A stretch of 35,530 nucleotides of DNA, from positions 1-35,530 of the forward strand of contig JAJPJR010000016.1 in NCBI GenBank assembly GCA_021324165.1, in the 5' to 3' direction. The notes beneath the pieces were generated by a model, which was not told the DNA's origin, did not search any database, and saw only the letters and a list, made by a program, of their open reading frames with translations. The translations under genes were made by a program, and so were the position numbers. This document shows, piece after piece, positions 14,901 to 21,369 of this stretch. How positions within the stretch are numbered: the first letter of the stretch is position 1; each line of letters opens with the position of its first letter. The stretch is from Armatimonadota bacterium (GTDB lineage: Bacteria > Armatimonadota > Fimbriimonadia > Fimbriimonadales > ATM1).

Positions 14901-15662
14901 TCAATAGATGGCGGCGGCAAGGAAGTAGTTTGAGATGTAAATGAGCACCATGCTAATGACTACAGCGTTGGTGGTTGCTTTGCCGACACCCACGGCACCG
15001 CCGGTGGCGCTGAGCCCCTGCTGACAACTCACCAGCGCCACGATGAGACCGAACAGCACGGTTTTTTCCAAACCGCCGATGAAATCCTTCGGTTCGGCAA
15101 ACACCTGAACCGATCGCCAAAACTGCGTGGGGGGAATTTTGTGCGCCCAAGCCACCAGCATGCCCCCGAGCACTCCCGAAGCGTCGGCAACCATTCCGAG
15201 CATCGGCAGCATCACGATGCCTGCAATCACTCGGGGAACCAGCAGATAGTTGTAAGGGTGCACGGCGAGAGATCGGAGCGCGTCAATCTGCTCGGTGACT
15301 TTCATCGAACCGATCTGCGCGGCCATCGCGCTTCCGCAGCGAGCGGCAACCATGATGCCGGCGATCACGGGGCCTACTTCCCTGCACACGGTGAGCGCGA
15401 TCATCGCGCCCTGGAGTTCTGCGGCACCGGACTGACGAAGAAGCGGCGCAAGATACAGCGACAAAACCGCGCCGGAGGCGAACGTTGTGAGCAGCACAAT
15501 CGGCACCGACGCCACTCCGATGAACGCCATCTGGCCGACCGTTTCATCCAGCTCGAACGGACGTTGAAACGTTCTCTTCAGGCTTTCGAAAAACAGAATC
15601 GTGATTTCGCCGATGAAGGCAAACGGCTTTCGAATCGAGTTTCCTAACTGATTTGCGCTCAT
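14901..15662 (-). CDS. mlaE: MlaE-family lipid ABC transporter permease
   Basis: 253 residues with about five to six membrane helices. The conserved MlaE/YrbE core is clear: REVGPVIAGIMVAARCGSAM, AQIGSMKVTEQIDALRSLAV and a LVPRVIAGIVMLPML helix. In Mla systems this permease works with an ATPase (MlaF) and an MCE protein (MlaD) to move phospholipid between the membranes, which implies an outer membrane. Neither partner is next to it: upstream is a comEA-like gene (4-base ATGA overlap), downstream lipB. The partner genes are presumably elsewhere. Confidence 0.93.
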   Translation of the reverse strand: MSANQLGNSIRKPFAFIGEITILFFESLKRTFQRPFELDETVGQMAFIGVASVPIVLLTTFASGAVLSLYLAPLLRQSGAAELQGAMIALTVCREVGPVIAGIMVAARCGSAMAAQIGSMKVTEQIDALRSLAVHPYNYLLVPRVIAGIVMLPMLGMVADASGVLGGMLVAWAHKIPPTQFWRSVQVFAEPKDFIGGLEKTVLFGLIVALVSCQQGLSATGGAVGVGKATTNAVVISMVLIYISNYFLAAAIY

Positions 15663-16255
15663 CGAATCATCACAAGGGGGCGGATCTTTTCGAGTTTCTT
15701 CGGGCCGATGCCTTTCACACCCAACAGATCTTCAACCCTCTTGAATGGACCGACGTTGTTGCGATAATCAATGATTCTTTGAGCAGTGACGGGGCCGACT
15801 CCGGGCAGCGAATCCAACTGTTGGAGCGTTGCGTGGTTGATGTCAATCAGAGCGCCCGCCTGCGGCTCGGAATCGGAATCTTTTATATGTGTCGGAGCGG
15901 CGTGCGCGGCATACACACCGAGTCTCGACGGGTCGTAAACCTCGCCTTTGGACGGCACATACAGCTGCGAGTTCGGCTCCATGCGCGCCGCGAGGTTGAC
16001 TTGCGAAAGATCGGCGTTTTCGGTTTCGCCGCCGGCCTGCCGCAGCGCCTCTTCGACAATCATGTCTGCGTTCGCGTAGATGACTCCGGGCCTTGCTACC
16101 GCTCCTGCCACGTGCACGGGAAACTCTCCGATTCCGGCGGCTGCCGAGCGTCCCGGCGCGATCGATTTGTAGCCCATCCAGGATGCTACTGCCGCGGTGA
16201 TTCCTACCAGCGACAGGGCCATGAAGCGCGAACGTGCGTCGAGGCCGTGCAGCAC
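15659..16255 (-). CDS. ComEA-like SLBB/helix-hairpin-helix DNA-binding protein
   Basis: 198 residues. A membrane anchor or signal near residues 11-28 is followed by an SLBB domain (about 45-102, starting FPVHVAGAVARPGVIYA) and a C-terminal pair of helix-hairpin-helix motifs (DINHATLQQLDSLPGVGP at about 138-155, then LLGVKGIGPKKLEKI). This is the domain order of ComEA, the surface or periplasmic receptor that pulls DNA in during natural transformation. The GTG at 16255 is favoured by AGGTG 5 bases upstream; an ATG at 16222 would shorten the anchor. No comEC is in the window, so competence is only suggested. It overlaps mlaE by 4 bases. Confidence 0.88.
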   Translation of the reverse strand: MLHGLDARSRFMALSLVGITAAVASWMGYKSIAPGRSAAAGIGEFPVHVAGAVARPGVIYANADMIVEEALRQAGGETENADLSQVNLAARMEPNSQLYVPSKGEVYDPSRLGVYAAHAAPTHIKDSDSEPQAGALIDINHATLQQLDSLPGVGPVTAQRIIDYRNNVGPFKRVEDLLGVKGIGPKKLEKIRPLVMIR

Positions 16256-16316
16256 GAATCACCTAATTCTTGACGGGCAGGGCGTTTCCTTCCGCGGTTT
16301 CGGTTCAAAAGAGTGA

Positions 16317-16322
16317 TAAAAT
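16317..16322 (+). promoter_or_regulatory. -10 box for the tRNA-Tyr/tRNA-Thr unit
   Basis: TAAAAT ends 12 bases before the mature tRNA-Tyr, so transcription would begin about 6 bases before the tRNA. The -35 region at the right distance (GCGGTT) is poor. The rest of the 79-base gap after comEA holds nothing else I can support. Confidence 0.4.
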
Positions 16323-16334
16323 TGGCGCCGGTTC

Positions 16335-16420
16335 GGGGAGATGCCCGAGTGGCCAATGGGAGCAGACTGTAAATCTGCCGGCGAACGCCTACGTAGGTTC
16401 GAATCCTACTCTCCCCACCA
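16335..16420 (+). tRNA. tRNA-Tyr (anticodon GTA)
   Basis: Acceptor arms GGGGAGA and TCTCCCC pair fully, with discriminator A and an encoded CCA at 16418-16420. The anticodon arm is CAGA-CTGTAAA-TCTG, giving anticodon GTA. A long variable arm and the GGTTCGAATCC T-arm are present, as expected of a class II tRNA-Tyr. Confidence 0.97.
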
Positions 16421-16439
16421 TTCTCCGACCGCTGTTCGA

Positions 16440-16514
16440 GCCTTTGTAGCTCAGGGGTAGAGCATCCCCTTGGTAAGGGGAAGGTCACGAGTTCGAATCT
16501 CGTCAAAGGCTCCA
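16440..16514 (+). tRNA. tRNA-Thr (anticodon GGT)
   Basis: Acceptor arms GCCTTTG and CAAAGGC pair fully, followed by T and an encoded CCA. The anticodon arm CCCCT-TGGTA-AGGGG region gives loop TTGGTAA and anticodon GGT. The T-arm has GTTCGAATC. It lies 19 bases after tRNA-Tyr, so both are probably one transcript. Confidence 0.97.
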
Positions 16515-16532
16515 GTTCGTTGAGCGGGCGGA

Positions 16533-16538
16533 TAAAAT
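16533..16538 (+). promoter_or_regulatory. -10 box 6 bases before the dienelactone hydrolase start
   Basis: TAAAAT followed by tggggc and the ATG at 16545 repeats the TANNNT-N6-start layout seen at 9225-9267. GGGG sits too close to the ATG to be a normal ribosome site. A leaderless start is inferred; read-through from the tRNA genes would be an alternative. Confidence 0.4.
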
Positions 16539-16544
16539 TGGGGC

Positions 16545-17228
16545 ATGGCAGGCGAAATCGTTCAGTTTGCATCCAACGGTCATCTGGTCGAAGGTTATCT
16601 CGCGCGTTCGGCGAGCGGAACCGGCCCTGGCGTGATCGTTTTGCAGGAGTGGTGGGGGCTGGTGGGTCACATCAAATCGGTTGTTGATCGGTTCGCTGCG
16701 GCGGGCTTTACGGCTCTGGCGCCCGACCTGTATGAAGGGGAAAGCACCTCCGACCCCGATGAAGCCGGAAAACTGATGATGGCTTTGAACATGGAAGCGA
16801 CCGAGAAGACGCTGCGAGGCGCCGTGGATCGCCTTTTGAATGATGAAGGCTGCAGCAGTTCGAAGGCGGGAATTGTGGGGTTTTGCATGGGCGGCCAACT
16901 CGCGTTGTTCGCGGCGTGCGCAAATTCAAAGATCGGCGCGTGCGTGGATTATTATGGCGTGCACCCAAGCGCGAAGCCGGATTTTGCGTCGCTGAAAGCG
17001 CCCGTTTTGGGGTTTTTTGCCGAACATGATGCGTTTGTGAACCGCGAGGTGGTGGCCAAACTGGACGCTGAGCTGACCGCTCACGGCGTCGAGCATGAGT
17101 TTCATACGTTTGCGGGAACCCAGCATGCGTTTTTCAACGACGACCGGCCCCAGGTTTACGACGCGGCCGCCGCGGAGACGGCTTGGGAGAAGATGACGGA
17201 GTTCTTCCGCGGGCGGCTGGGCGCTTAG
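16545..17228 (+). CDS. dienelactone hydrolase family protein
   Basis: 227 residues, alpha/beta-hydrolase fold, cytosolic (no signal peptide). The dienelactone-hydrolase triad is visible: Cys114 in GFCMGGQLALF, Asp162 in AEHDAFV and His194 in GTQHAFF, plus Glu35 in LQEWWGL, the residue that activates the Cys in the studied enzyme. Members open cyclic esters such as dienelactone in aromatic degradation, but many genomes carry paralogues of unknown substrate, and no aromatic-pathway genes are near. The stop codon lies inside a perfect inverted repeat (17225-17241). The gene sits alone between two tRNA genes and a histidine kinase. Confidence 0.92.
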   Translation: MAGEIVQFASNGHLVEGYLARSASGTGPGVIVLQEWWGLVGHIKSVVDRFAAAGFTALAPDLYEGESTSDPDEAGKLMMALNMEATEKTLRGAVDRLLNDEGCSSSKAGIVGFCMGGQLALFAACANSKIGACVDYYGVHPSAKPDFASLKAPVLGFFAEHDAFVNREVVAKLDAELTAHGVEHEFHTFAGTQHAFFNDDRPQVYDAAAAETAWEKMTEFFRGRLGA

Positions 17229-17241
17229 TTAGCATAACTAA
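17225..17241. promoter_or_regulatory. perfect inverted repeat upstream of the histidine kinase
   Basis: TTAGTTA-GCA-TAACTAA is a perfect 7-base inverted repeat overlapping the hydrolase stop codon. It lies about 75 bases before the kinase ATG in a locally AT-rich stretch that also holds TATATATAGT (17282-17291). Without a T-tract a terminator is unlikely; an operator for the kinase gene is a fair guess. Confidence 0.35.
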
Positions 17242-17314
17242 CCACATTGGAAATCTCGACGCAACCCTTGCATTTTTGCCGTATATATAGTACCATTTGT
17301 CCAGATTATTAATC

Positions 17315-18772
17315 ATGAAGAAGAGCCAGAAGCGCAAGGCGTCGCAGCGGGCGGTCGTTGAAGTGGGGGCGTATTCCGTTCTGCCTTCGATGGAGGAGGC
17401 GCTCCTGGGTGCGATCCGCGAGCCGGTGATCGAGCACGGGACGGACGGCAAGATTGAATGGTGCAACATCGCGGCGGAGCGGACGCTTGGGTACTCCTCG
17501 TCGGAACTTTGCGGCAAGCCGTTGACGGCGGTGCTCCCTGCCGACAGCGGGCTGGTGCATGCGAACACAAAGGCGGGCCAGCGCGCCTTACTCGACGTTC
17601 GGATTGCCGAGTATTCGGATCGCGGCAATCGGCGGATGCTGGCGGTTTGCGAAGATGTAACCGAACCGACGGAGCTGCGCGAACAGTTGACACAAGCGCG
17701 CAAAGAAGAAAGCATCGGCCGTCTTGCAAGCGGGATCGCGCACGATTTCAATAATCTGCTGACTGCGATTACCGGACACGCGGAGTTGGCGGCACGGCTG
17801 CTCCCCGAAAGCTCAAAGGAAAGAGTTCATGTGCAAAAAGTGATCGAAGCGGCGGAGCGTGCCGCTTCGTTGGTGAGTCAACTTCAGATGTTTGTTCGAA
17901 GGAGAGTGGCTGAACCAAAACTTGTGGACATCAACGAGGTGATTCGCAGAATGTGGGGACTGATGGAACGGCTGATGCGCGAAGACATTCGGTTTGAGTT
18001 TCATGCATCTGCAGAGCCGCTGTTTGTTGTGCTGGATGTGGTTCAGTTCGAACAGGTGATTATGAACCTGGTTTTGAATGCGCGCGACGCCGTGCTAAAA
18101 GACGGAGTGGTGGAAGTGAGAACCGAGCGGCGAGACAGCCGCGCCGTGCTGACCGTAAGCGATGACGGAATTGGAATGGACGAACAGACGCAGACTCAGA
18201 TTTTCGAGCCGTTTTTTTCGACGAAGCAGGTTGGGCAGGGCACGGGTCTTGGCCTGGCGGTTTGCAAAGAGATTGTTTCGAAACTGCGAGGCACAATCGA
18301 GGTGGAATCGAAGTTAGGGACGGGCACCAAAGTCACCGTTTCGATTCCAGCCGAAGATGCGCGCGGCCCTTTGGCACAACAGGATTATGCGCCGGCCAAC
18401 GAACGTCGGAATGCGGCTGTGTTGGTGGTGGATGACGATCCTTTCATGGTTGACGTGATTTCGGCGGGGCTGAGCGCAAACGGGTTCCGAGCGGCTGCGG
18501 CAAGATCGCCAGAATCGGCGCTCGAACAGATCAGCGATCATCGGCACCAGTTCAGCGCAGTTTTGATTGACGTTGTGATGCCCAAGATGAACGGTCCCGA
18601 ACTTGCGAAGAGGATTTTGCAAATTCGACCGGAGACGCGGGTAATTCTTATGTCGGGCTACAACACGTCGGTTGTGGCGCTGGACGGGGTGTTGGAAACT
18701 TCGGTGGAGTTTTTGCAAAAGCCGTTTACGATCGGCGAACTTGTCCGCCGTTTGGAGACTCCAGGCAGCTGA
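17315..18772 (+). CDS. hybrid sensor histidine kinase (PAS, HisKA, HATPase, receiver)
   Basis: 485 residues, no membrane segment, so a cytosolic sensor. Order: PAS-like domain (about 27-115, GTDGKIEWCNIAAERTLGY), HisKA with phospho-acceptor His143 in SGIAHDFNNLLT, HATPase with the N box LVLNARDAV and G boxes DDGIGMD and GTGLGLAVC, then a receiver (about 368-485) with D373-D375, acceptor Asp419 in LIDVVMPKMNG and Lys469. The HDFNNLL and FSTKxxGxGTGLGL motifs are typical of NtrB-like hybrid kinases. The partner (phosphotransfer protein or regulator) is not adjacent. The ATG at 17315 follows AT-rich sequence without a clear ribosome site; a TTG six codons earlier is the alternative. Upstream 17229-17314 has the inverted repeat described separately. 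Confidence 0.93.
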   Translation: MKKSQKRKASQRAVVEVGAYSVLPSMEEALLGAIREPVIEHGTDGKIEWCNIAAERTLGYSSSELCGKPLTAVLPADSGLVHANTKAGQRALLDVRIAEYSDRGNRRMLAVCEDVTEPTELREQLTQARKEESIGRLASGIAHDFNNLLTAITGHAELAARLLPESSKERVHVQKVIEAAERAASLVSQLQMFVRRRVAEPKLVDINEVIRRMWGLMERLMREDIRFEFHASAEPLFVVLDVVQFEQVIMNLVLNARDAVLKDGVVEVRTERRDSRAVLTVSDDGIGMDEQTQTQIFEPFFSTKQVGQGTGLGLAVCKEIVSKLRGTIEVESKLGTGTKVTVSIPAEDARGPLAQQDYAPANERRNAAVLVVDDDPFMVDVISAGLSANGFRAAAARSPESALEQISDHRHQFSAVLIDVVMPKMNGPELAKRILQIRPETRVILMSGYNTSVVALDGVLETSVEFLQKPFTIGELVRRLETPGS

Positions 18773-18784
18773 CTGCGAATTTGG

Positions 18785-18869
18785 TGGTGGGCAAGGGGGG
18801 AGTCGAACCCCCACGGGTTTCCCCACTGGAACCTAAATCCAGCGCGTCTGCCAATTTCGCCACTCGCCC
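18785..18869 (-). tRNA. tRNA-Leu (anticodon TAG)
   Basis: On the minus strand GGGCGAG pairs with CTTGCCC (one G-T pair), followed by A and an encoded CCA. The anticodon arm CTGGA-TTTAGGT-TCCAG gives TAG, reading CUN leucine codons. A long variable arm (GTGGGGAAACCCGT) is present as in class II tRNAs. Its 3' end lies 12 bases from the convergent histidine kinase stop. Confidence 0.97.
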
Positions 18870-18885
18870 ATGTGCGGCATCAAGG

Positions 18886-19851
18886 TTACCGCGCGGGAAC
18901 GGTGTATGAAAAACTGTCCATCGCGGCGTACTTGTTCGGCGCGACGCGGCCTTTGAACGTGATGGTTGCGCGGCGCCCGTCAATTTCGACCAGCATATAG
19001 CCGTAGGTATGGTCAATATGTTTCACGCGCTTAAGTTTCCATCCGCCGTTTTTGCCTGCGTATTCGCCGACGTTATAAAACGGCGCACCGGAAGTGCCCG
19101 CGACGATCTGGTGCATTTCGGGGCCGGGATTGGGTCCATCTCGAACCACAACCATGTGATCATACAGATGATCGTGCCCGGCAAAGAACACGCGCGAGCC
19201 TGACCGAATGAGACTTTCCCAAAACGCGTCGCGCGCTGCGGCGTTGGCATCCATCGTGTCTTTGTGCGATCCGTCCATAAATGCCGGCTCGTGACCCATG
19301 GCAAAGATGAACGGCTTTGGATAGGCTCTCAGCAGGCCGTCGAGCCACGGCTGATTGACCATCTCTTTGCCAAAAGTGTACTGATCTAATCCGATGACCA
19401 GCACGTTCGCTTTTCCATAGAAAAACGTGAGTCCTTTTTCGTTGGCGGGTCCGTTGTTGGGCATGGCGTAGCGTCCAGAAAAAACTTTGCGCCACACTTT
19501 GTCGCTGTCAACGGAGGCGGCCTCGTGGTTGCCTCGGCACGCGAGAATCGGGATGTGCGCATCGTAAACGGGCTGCATGATTTTTCGCCAGGTCATCAGC
19601 TGGGTTTCAAAAACTGCGGTATCGGATTCGTAGCCGGACACCAGGTCTCCTGTCCACATCAGAAACTTCGCCTTTTCTTTCAGCACGGCGTGCGCGATTT
19701 CGGCAGTGATGACGGTGTTCAGGCCGTTTATGTCTTCGGGTCTGTGGTTTCTCGGGTCGGCACGGCCATCGCCGGCGACCACAAAGCACCATTTTGCCGC
19801 GGCGGCGTGAGCAAAAACGGAAACGGTGAGCAGAATCGGTATCGTGCGCAT
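18886..19851 (-). CDS. exported calcineurin-like metallophosphoesterase
   Basis: 321 residues from the ATG at 19851, beginning with a signal peptide (about 1-19, ending AHAAAA). The two-metal phosphoesterase motifs follow in order: GDGR with Asp28 (in place of the usual D-x-H), GD with Asp69, GNHE at 107-110, a GHEP segment and GHDHLYDH near 225-232. It probably removes phosphate from nucleotides or other esters in the periplasm; the substrate cannot be told. AATACT lies 5 bases before the ATG, a possible leaderless start. The gene runs away from the small gene at 19915 and toward tRNA-Leu on the same strand. Confidence 0.88.
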   Translation of the reverse strand: MRTIPILLTVSVFAHAAAAKWCFVVAGDGRADPRNHRPEDINGLNTVITAEIAHAVLKEKAKFLMWTGDLVSGYESDTAVFETQLMTWRKIMQPVYDAHIPILACRGNHEAASVDSDKVWRKVFSGRYAMPNNGPANEKGLTFFYGKANVLVIGLDQYTFGKEMVNQPWLDGLLRAYPKPFIFAMGHEPAFMDGSHKDTMDANAAARDAFWESLIRSGSRVFFAGHDHLYDHMVVVRDGPNPGPEMHQIVAGTSGAPFYNVGEYAGKNGGWKLKRVKHIDHTYGYMLVEIDGRRATITFKGRVAPNKYAAMDSFSYTVPAR

Positions 19852-19914
19852 CGAGCAGTATTTTGGCACGAACTGCTAAAAGGATCGCACCAACCGAAAG
19901 AGGTGGGAACGCAG

Positions 19915-20121
19915 CTACGCTGCGGCTTCGTCTCGGTTGGAAAGTGTGCGCACTCGATCGAGCGAAATCTCGCCAAAATCAAATAGAAGATTTGTTCCGT
20001 ACATCGGAACATGCTGCACATCTACCAAAAACGCGATGGCCGAACATTCGTCTCCATGCCGATCGAAATAGTGAACTTCGACCTCTCGCCCCACAAAACT
20101 TTTTGCTTCTGAAACCGTCAT
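19915..20121 (-). CDS. small conserved-looking protein of unknown function
   Basis: 68 residues from the ATG at 20121. It starts MTVSEAKSFVGREVEVHYFDRHG and continues with beta-strand-like stretches (SAIAFLVDVQHVPMYGTNLLFDF), suggesting a small SH3-like barrel; no family is recognised. A longer form from the ATG at 20175 has GGGGG upstream, but its extra 18 residues are Cys/Pro/Arg-rich and would be translated from the hairpin sequence, so the shorter form is preferred. Codon use in the body looks like its neighbours. The gene ends 63 bases before the phosphoesterase start, and that gap holds nothing notable. Confidence 0.6.
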   Translation of the reverse strand: MTVSEAKSFVGREVEVHYFDRHGDECSAIAFLVDVQHVPMYGTNLLFDFGEISLDRVRTLSNRDEAAA

Positions 20122-20128
20122 CCTTGTT

Positions 20129-20156
20129 TTCCCCAGGCGGCACCTGCCCGGGGGAA
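20129..20156. repeat. imperfect GC-rich hairpin upstream of the small gene
   Basis: TTCCCC (20129-20134) and GGGGAA (20151-20156) can pair around a partly paired loop. It lies 7 bases before the small gene's ATG and after the trkA stop. It could weakly terminate the long operon or mask the start site. The surrounding bases (ccccttcatctctccccctgg) resemble the repeat array at 1881-2213 and may be a decayed copy. The rest of 20122-20249 holds nothing else I can support. Confidence 0.3.
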
Positions 20157-20249
20157 TGGTTCCACACCCCTTCATCTCTCCCCCTGGAATAATTGGCAGA
20201 TCACCTGGAAAACCTAAGAGCGGCGGCGATGCGAACTTGAGAAACGGCT

Positions 20250-20900
20250 TTAGAGAATCTGCCTGAGCAGCGCTTCGTGTTCGGTTTGCACGAGAGCAAC
20301 CAGCAGGTCTCCGGTTTGCAAAACGGTGTCGCCGTCCACCAGCATTCCTTCATCGTTGCGAAGAATCCACACGATGTTGCTTTTTGGCGGGAGTGCGAGG
20401 TCGCGCACTCGCTTGCCGACGCTTGGAGAACGGTGCGTGAGCGTGGCTTCCACCACCTCGATGTTGCCCATTTTTAGGGCGCCAAGCGGAATGACCTGAC
20501 CGACGGAGATCTCCTGCTCGATCAGGTTATAAAGCACGTCGGTTGCGCTCACGGTTCCGGAGATTCCCACTTCGCGAAACAGCCACGTGTGCGAAGGATC
20601 GTTCACACGCGCGATGGTTCGCTGCACGCCCCAACTGTTTGCGGCCATTTGACACACCACCAGGTTGTCCTCGTCTTCTCCGGTTACGGCGGCGACCACA
20701 TCGGCACGTTGGAAGCCTGCTTCTCGCTGGGTGGCCGCTTCGCAGCCGTCGCCCGTGAGCACGGCATCGCCGAACAGCTGCCGAAGTTCTCCTGCGGCAG
20801 ATGCACTTTTTTCAATCAGCAGCGCCTCTCGACCCTCGGCCAACAGGCGCTTCATCAGATACTGACCAACTTTGCCGCCGCCTACGACGATGACGTACAT
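20250..20900 (-). CDS. TrkA/KtrA-type RCK protein (NAD-binding plus RCK_C)
   Basis: 216 residues. The N-terminal Rossmann domain starts at once with IVVGGGKVGQYL and has the acidic residue after strand 2 (LLIEKS). The C-terminal RCK_C domain (about 135-216) contains the GNIEVVEATL and LQTGDLLVALV strands. Such proteins sit as rings on TrkH/KtrB K+ channels and gate them in response to nucleotide. No channel gene is in the window. The ATG follows the stop of the preceding RCK gene with no gap (TAAATG). It is the last gene of the run that starts at the sigma factor. Confidence 0.9.
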   Translation of the reverse strand: MYVIVVGGGKVGQYLMKRLLAEGREALLIEKSASAAGELRQLFGDAVLTGDGCEAATQREAGFQRADVVAAVTGEDEDNLVVCQMAANSWGVQRTIARVNDPSHTWLFREVGISGTVSATDVLYNLIEQEISVGQVIPLGALKMGNIEVVEATLTHRSPSVGKRVRDLALPPKSNIVWILRNDEGMLVDGDTVLQTGDLLVALVQTEHEALLRQIL

Positions 20901-21350
20901 TTAGAGTTCTCCGCCTTCGAGCACATTGTAAGTTTCGATGCTGGCGAACGGCTCTTCCACGATCCACGATTTCATCATGCCTGCGGTAAGAAGGTTGGGC
21001 GTGATGCAAAAAACGCCAAGTTTTTGATATTCGCGCGCACGCTCGGGGTCGTTAACTTTTGCGCAGATGCGCGGAACCGAATAACGCGCCCGCGCAATTT
21101 GAGCCGCCATGAGGTTCGAATTGTCGCCTCGGGTGGAGGCGATGAAGCAGTCGGCGGATCGAATTCCGGCTCGTTCTAAAATATCATCATCCAATCCGTT
21201 TCCCACGATGATTGTGCAGCCGTGATCTTGTCCCAATCGGCCAAGCATTTGCGGGTCGCGCTCGATCACAACCACTTCGTGCTTGAGCCGAGCAAGGCGC
21301 TTGGCGAGTGCTGCGCCCGTCCGCCCGCAGCCGAAAATGATGACGCGCAT
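20901..21350 (-). CDS. TrkA-N-only RCK protein
   Basis: 149 residues from the ATG at 21350: a single NAD-binding TrkA_N domain (IIFGCGRTGAALAKRL, then VVVIERDP) with a short tail and no RCK_C domain. The next gene carries both domains, so this could be a split or regulatory partner: E. coli TrkA has two such halves fused in one chain. TATATT lies 12 bases before the ATG in the 19-base gap after glnD, which may give a second promoter. A longer frame reaching back to 21620 runs through glnD and is not credible. Confidence 0.88.
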   Translation of the reverse strand: MRVIIFGCGRTGAALAKRLARLKHEVVVIERDPQMLGRLGQDHGCTIIVGNGLDDDILERAGIRSADCFIASTRGDNSNLMAAQIARARYSVPRICAKVNDPERAREYQKLGVFCITPNLLTAGMMKSWIVEEPFASIETYNVLEGGEL

Positions 21351-21369
21351 AGGTGAATCGTGAATATAC

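Noticed and set aside
17268-17291. Standard sigma-70 promoter of the histidine kinase (TTGCAT and TATATA/TATAGT)
   Set aside because: The spacing between the boxes is only 8 to 12 bases, too short for a normal promoter.
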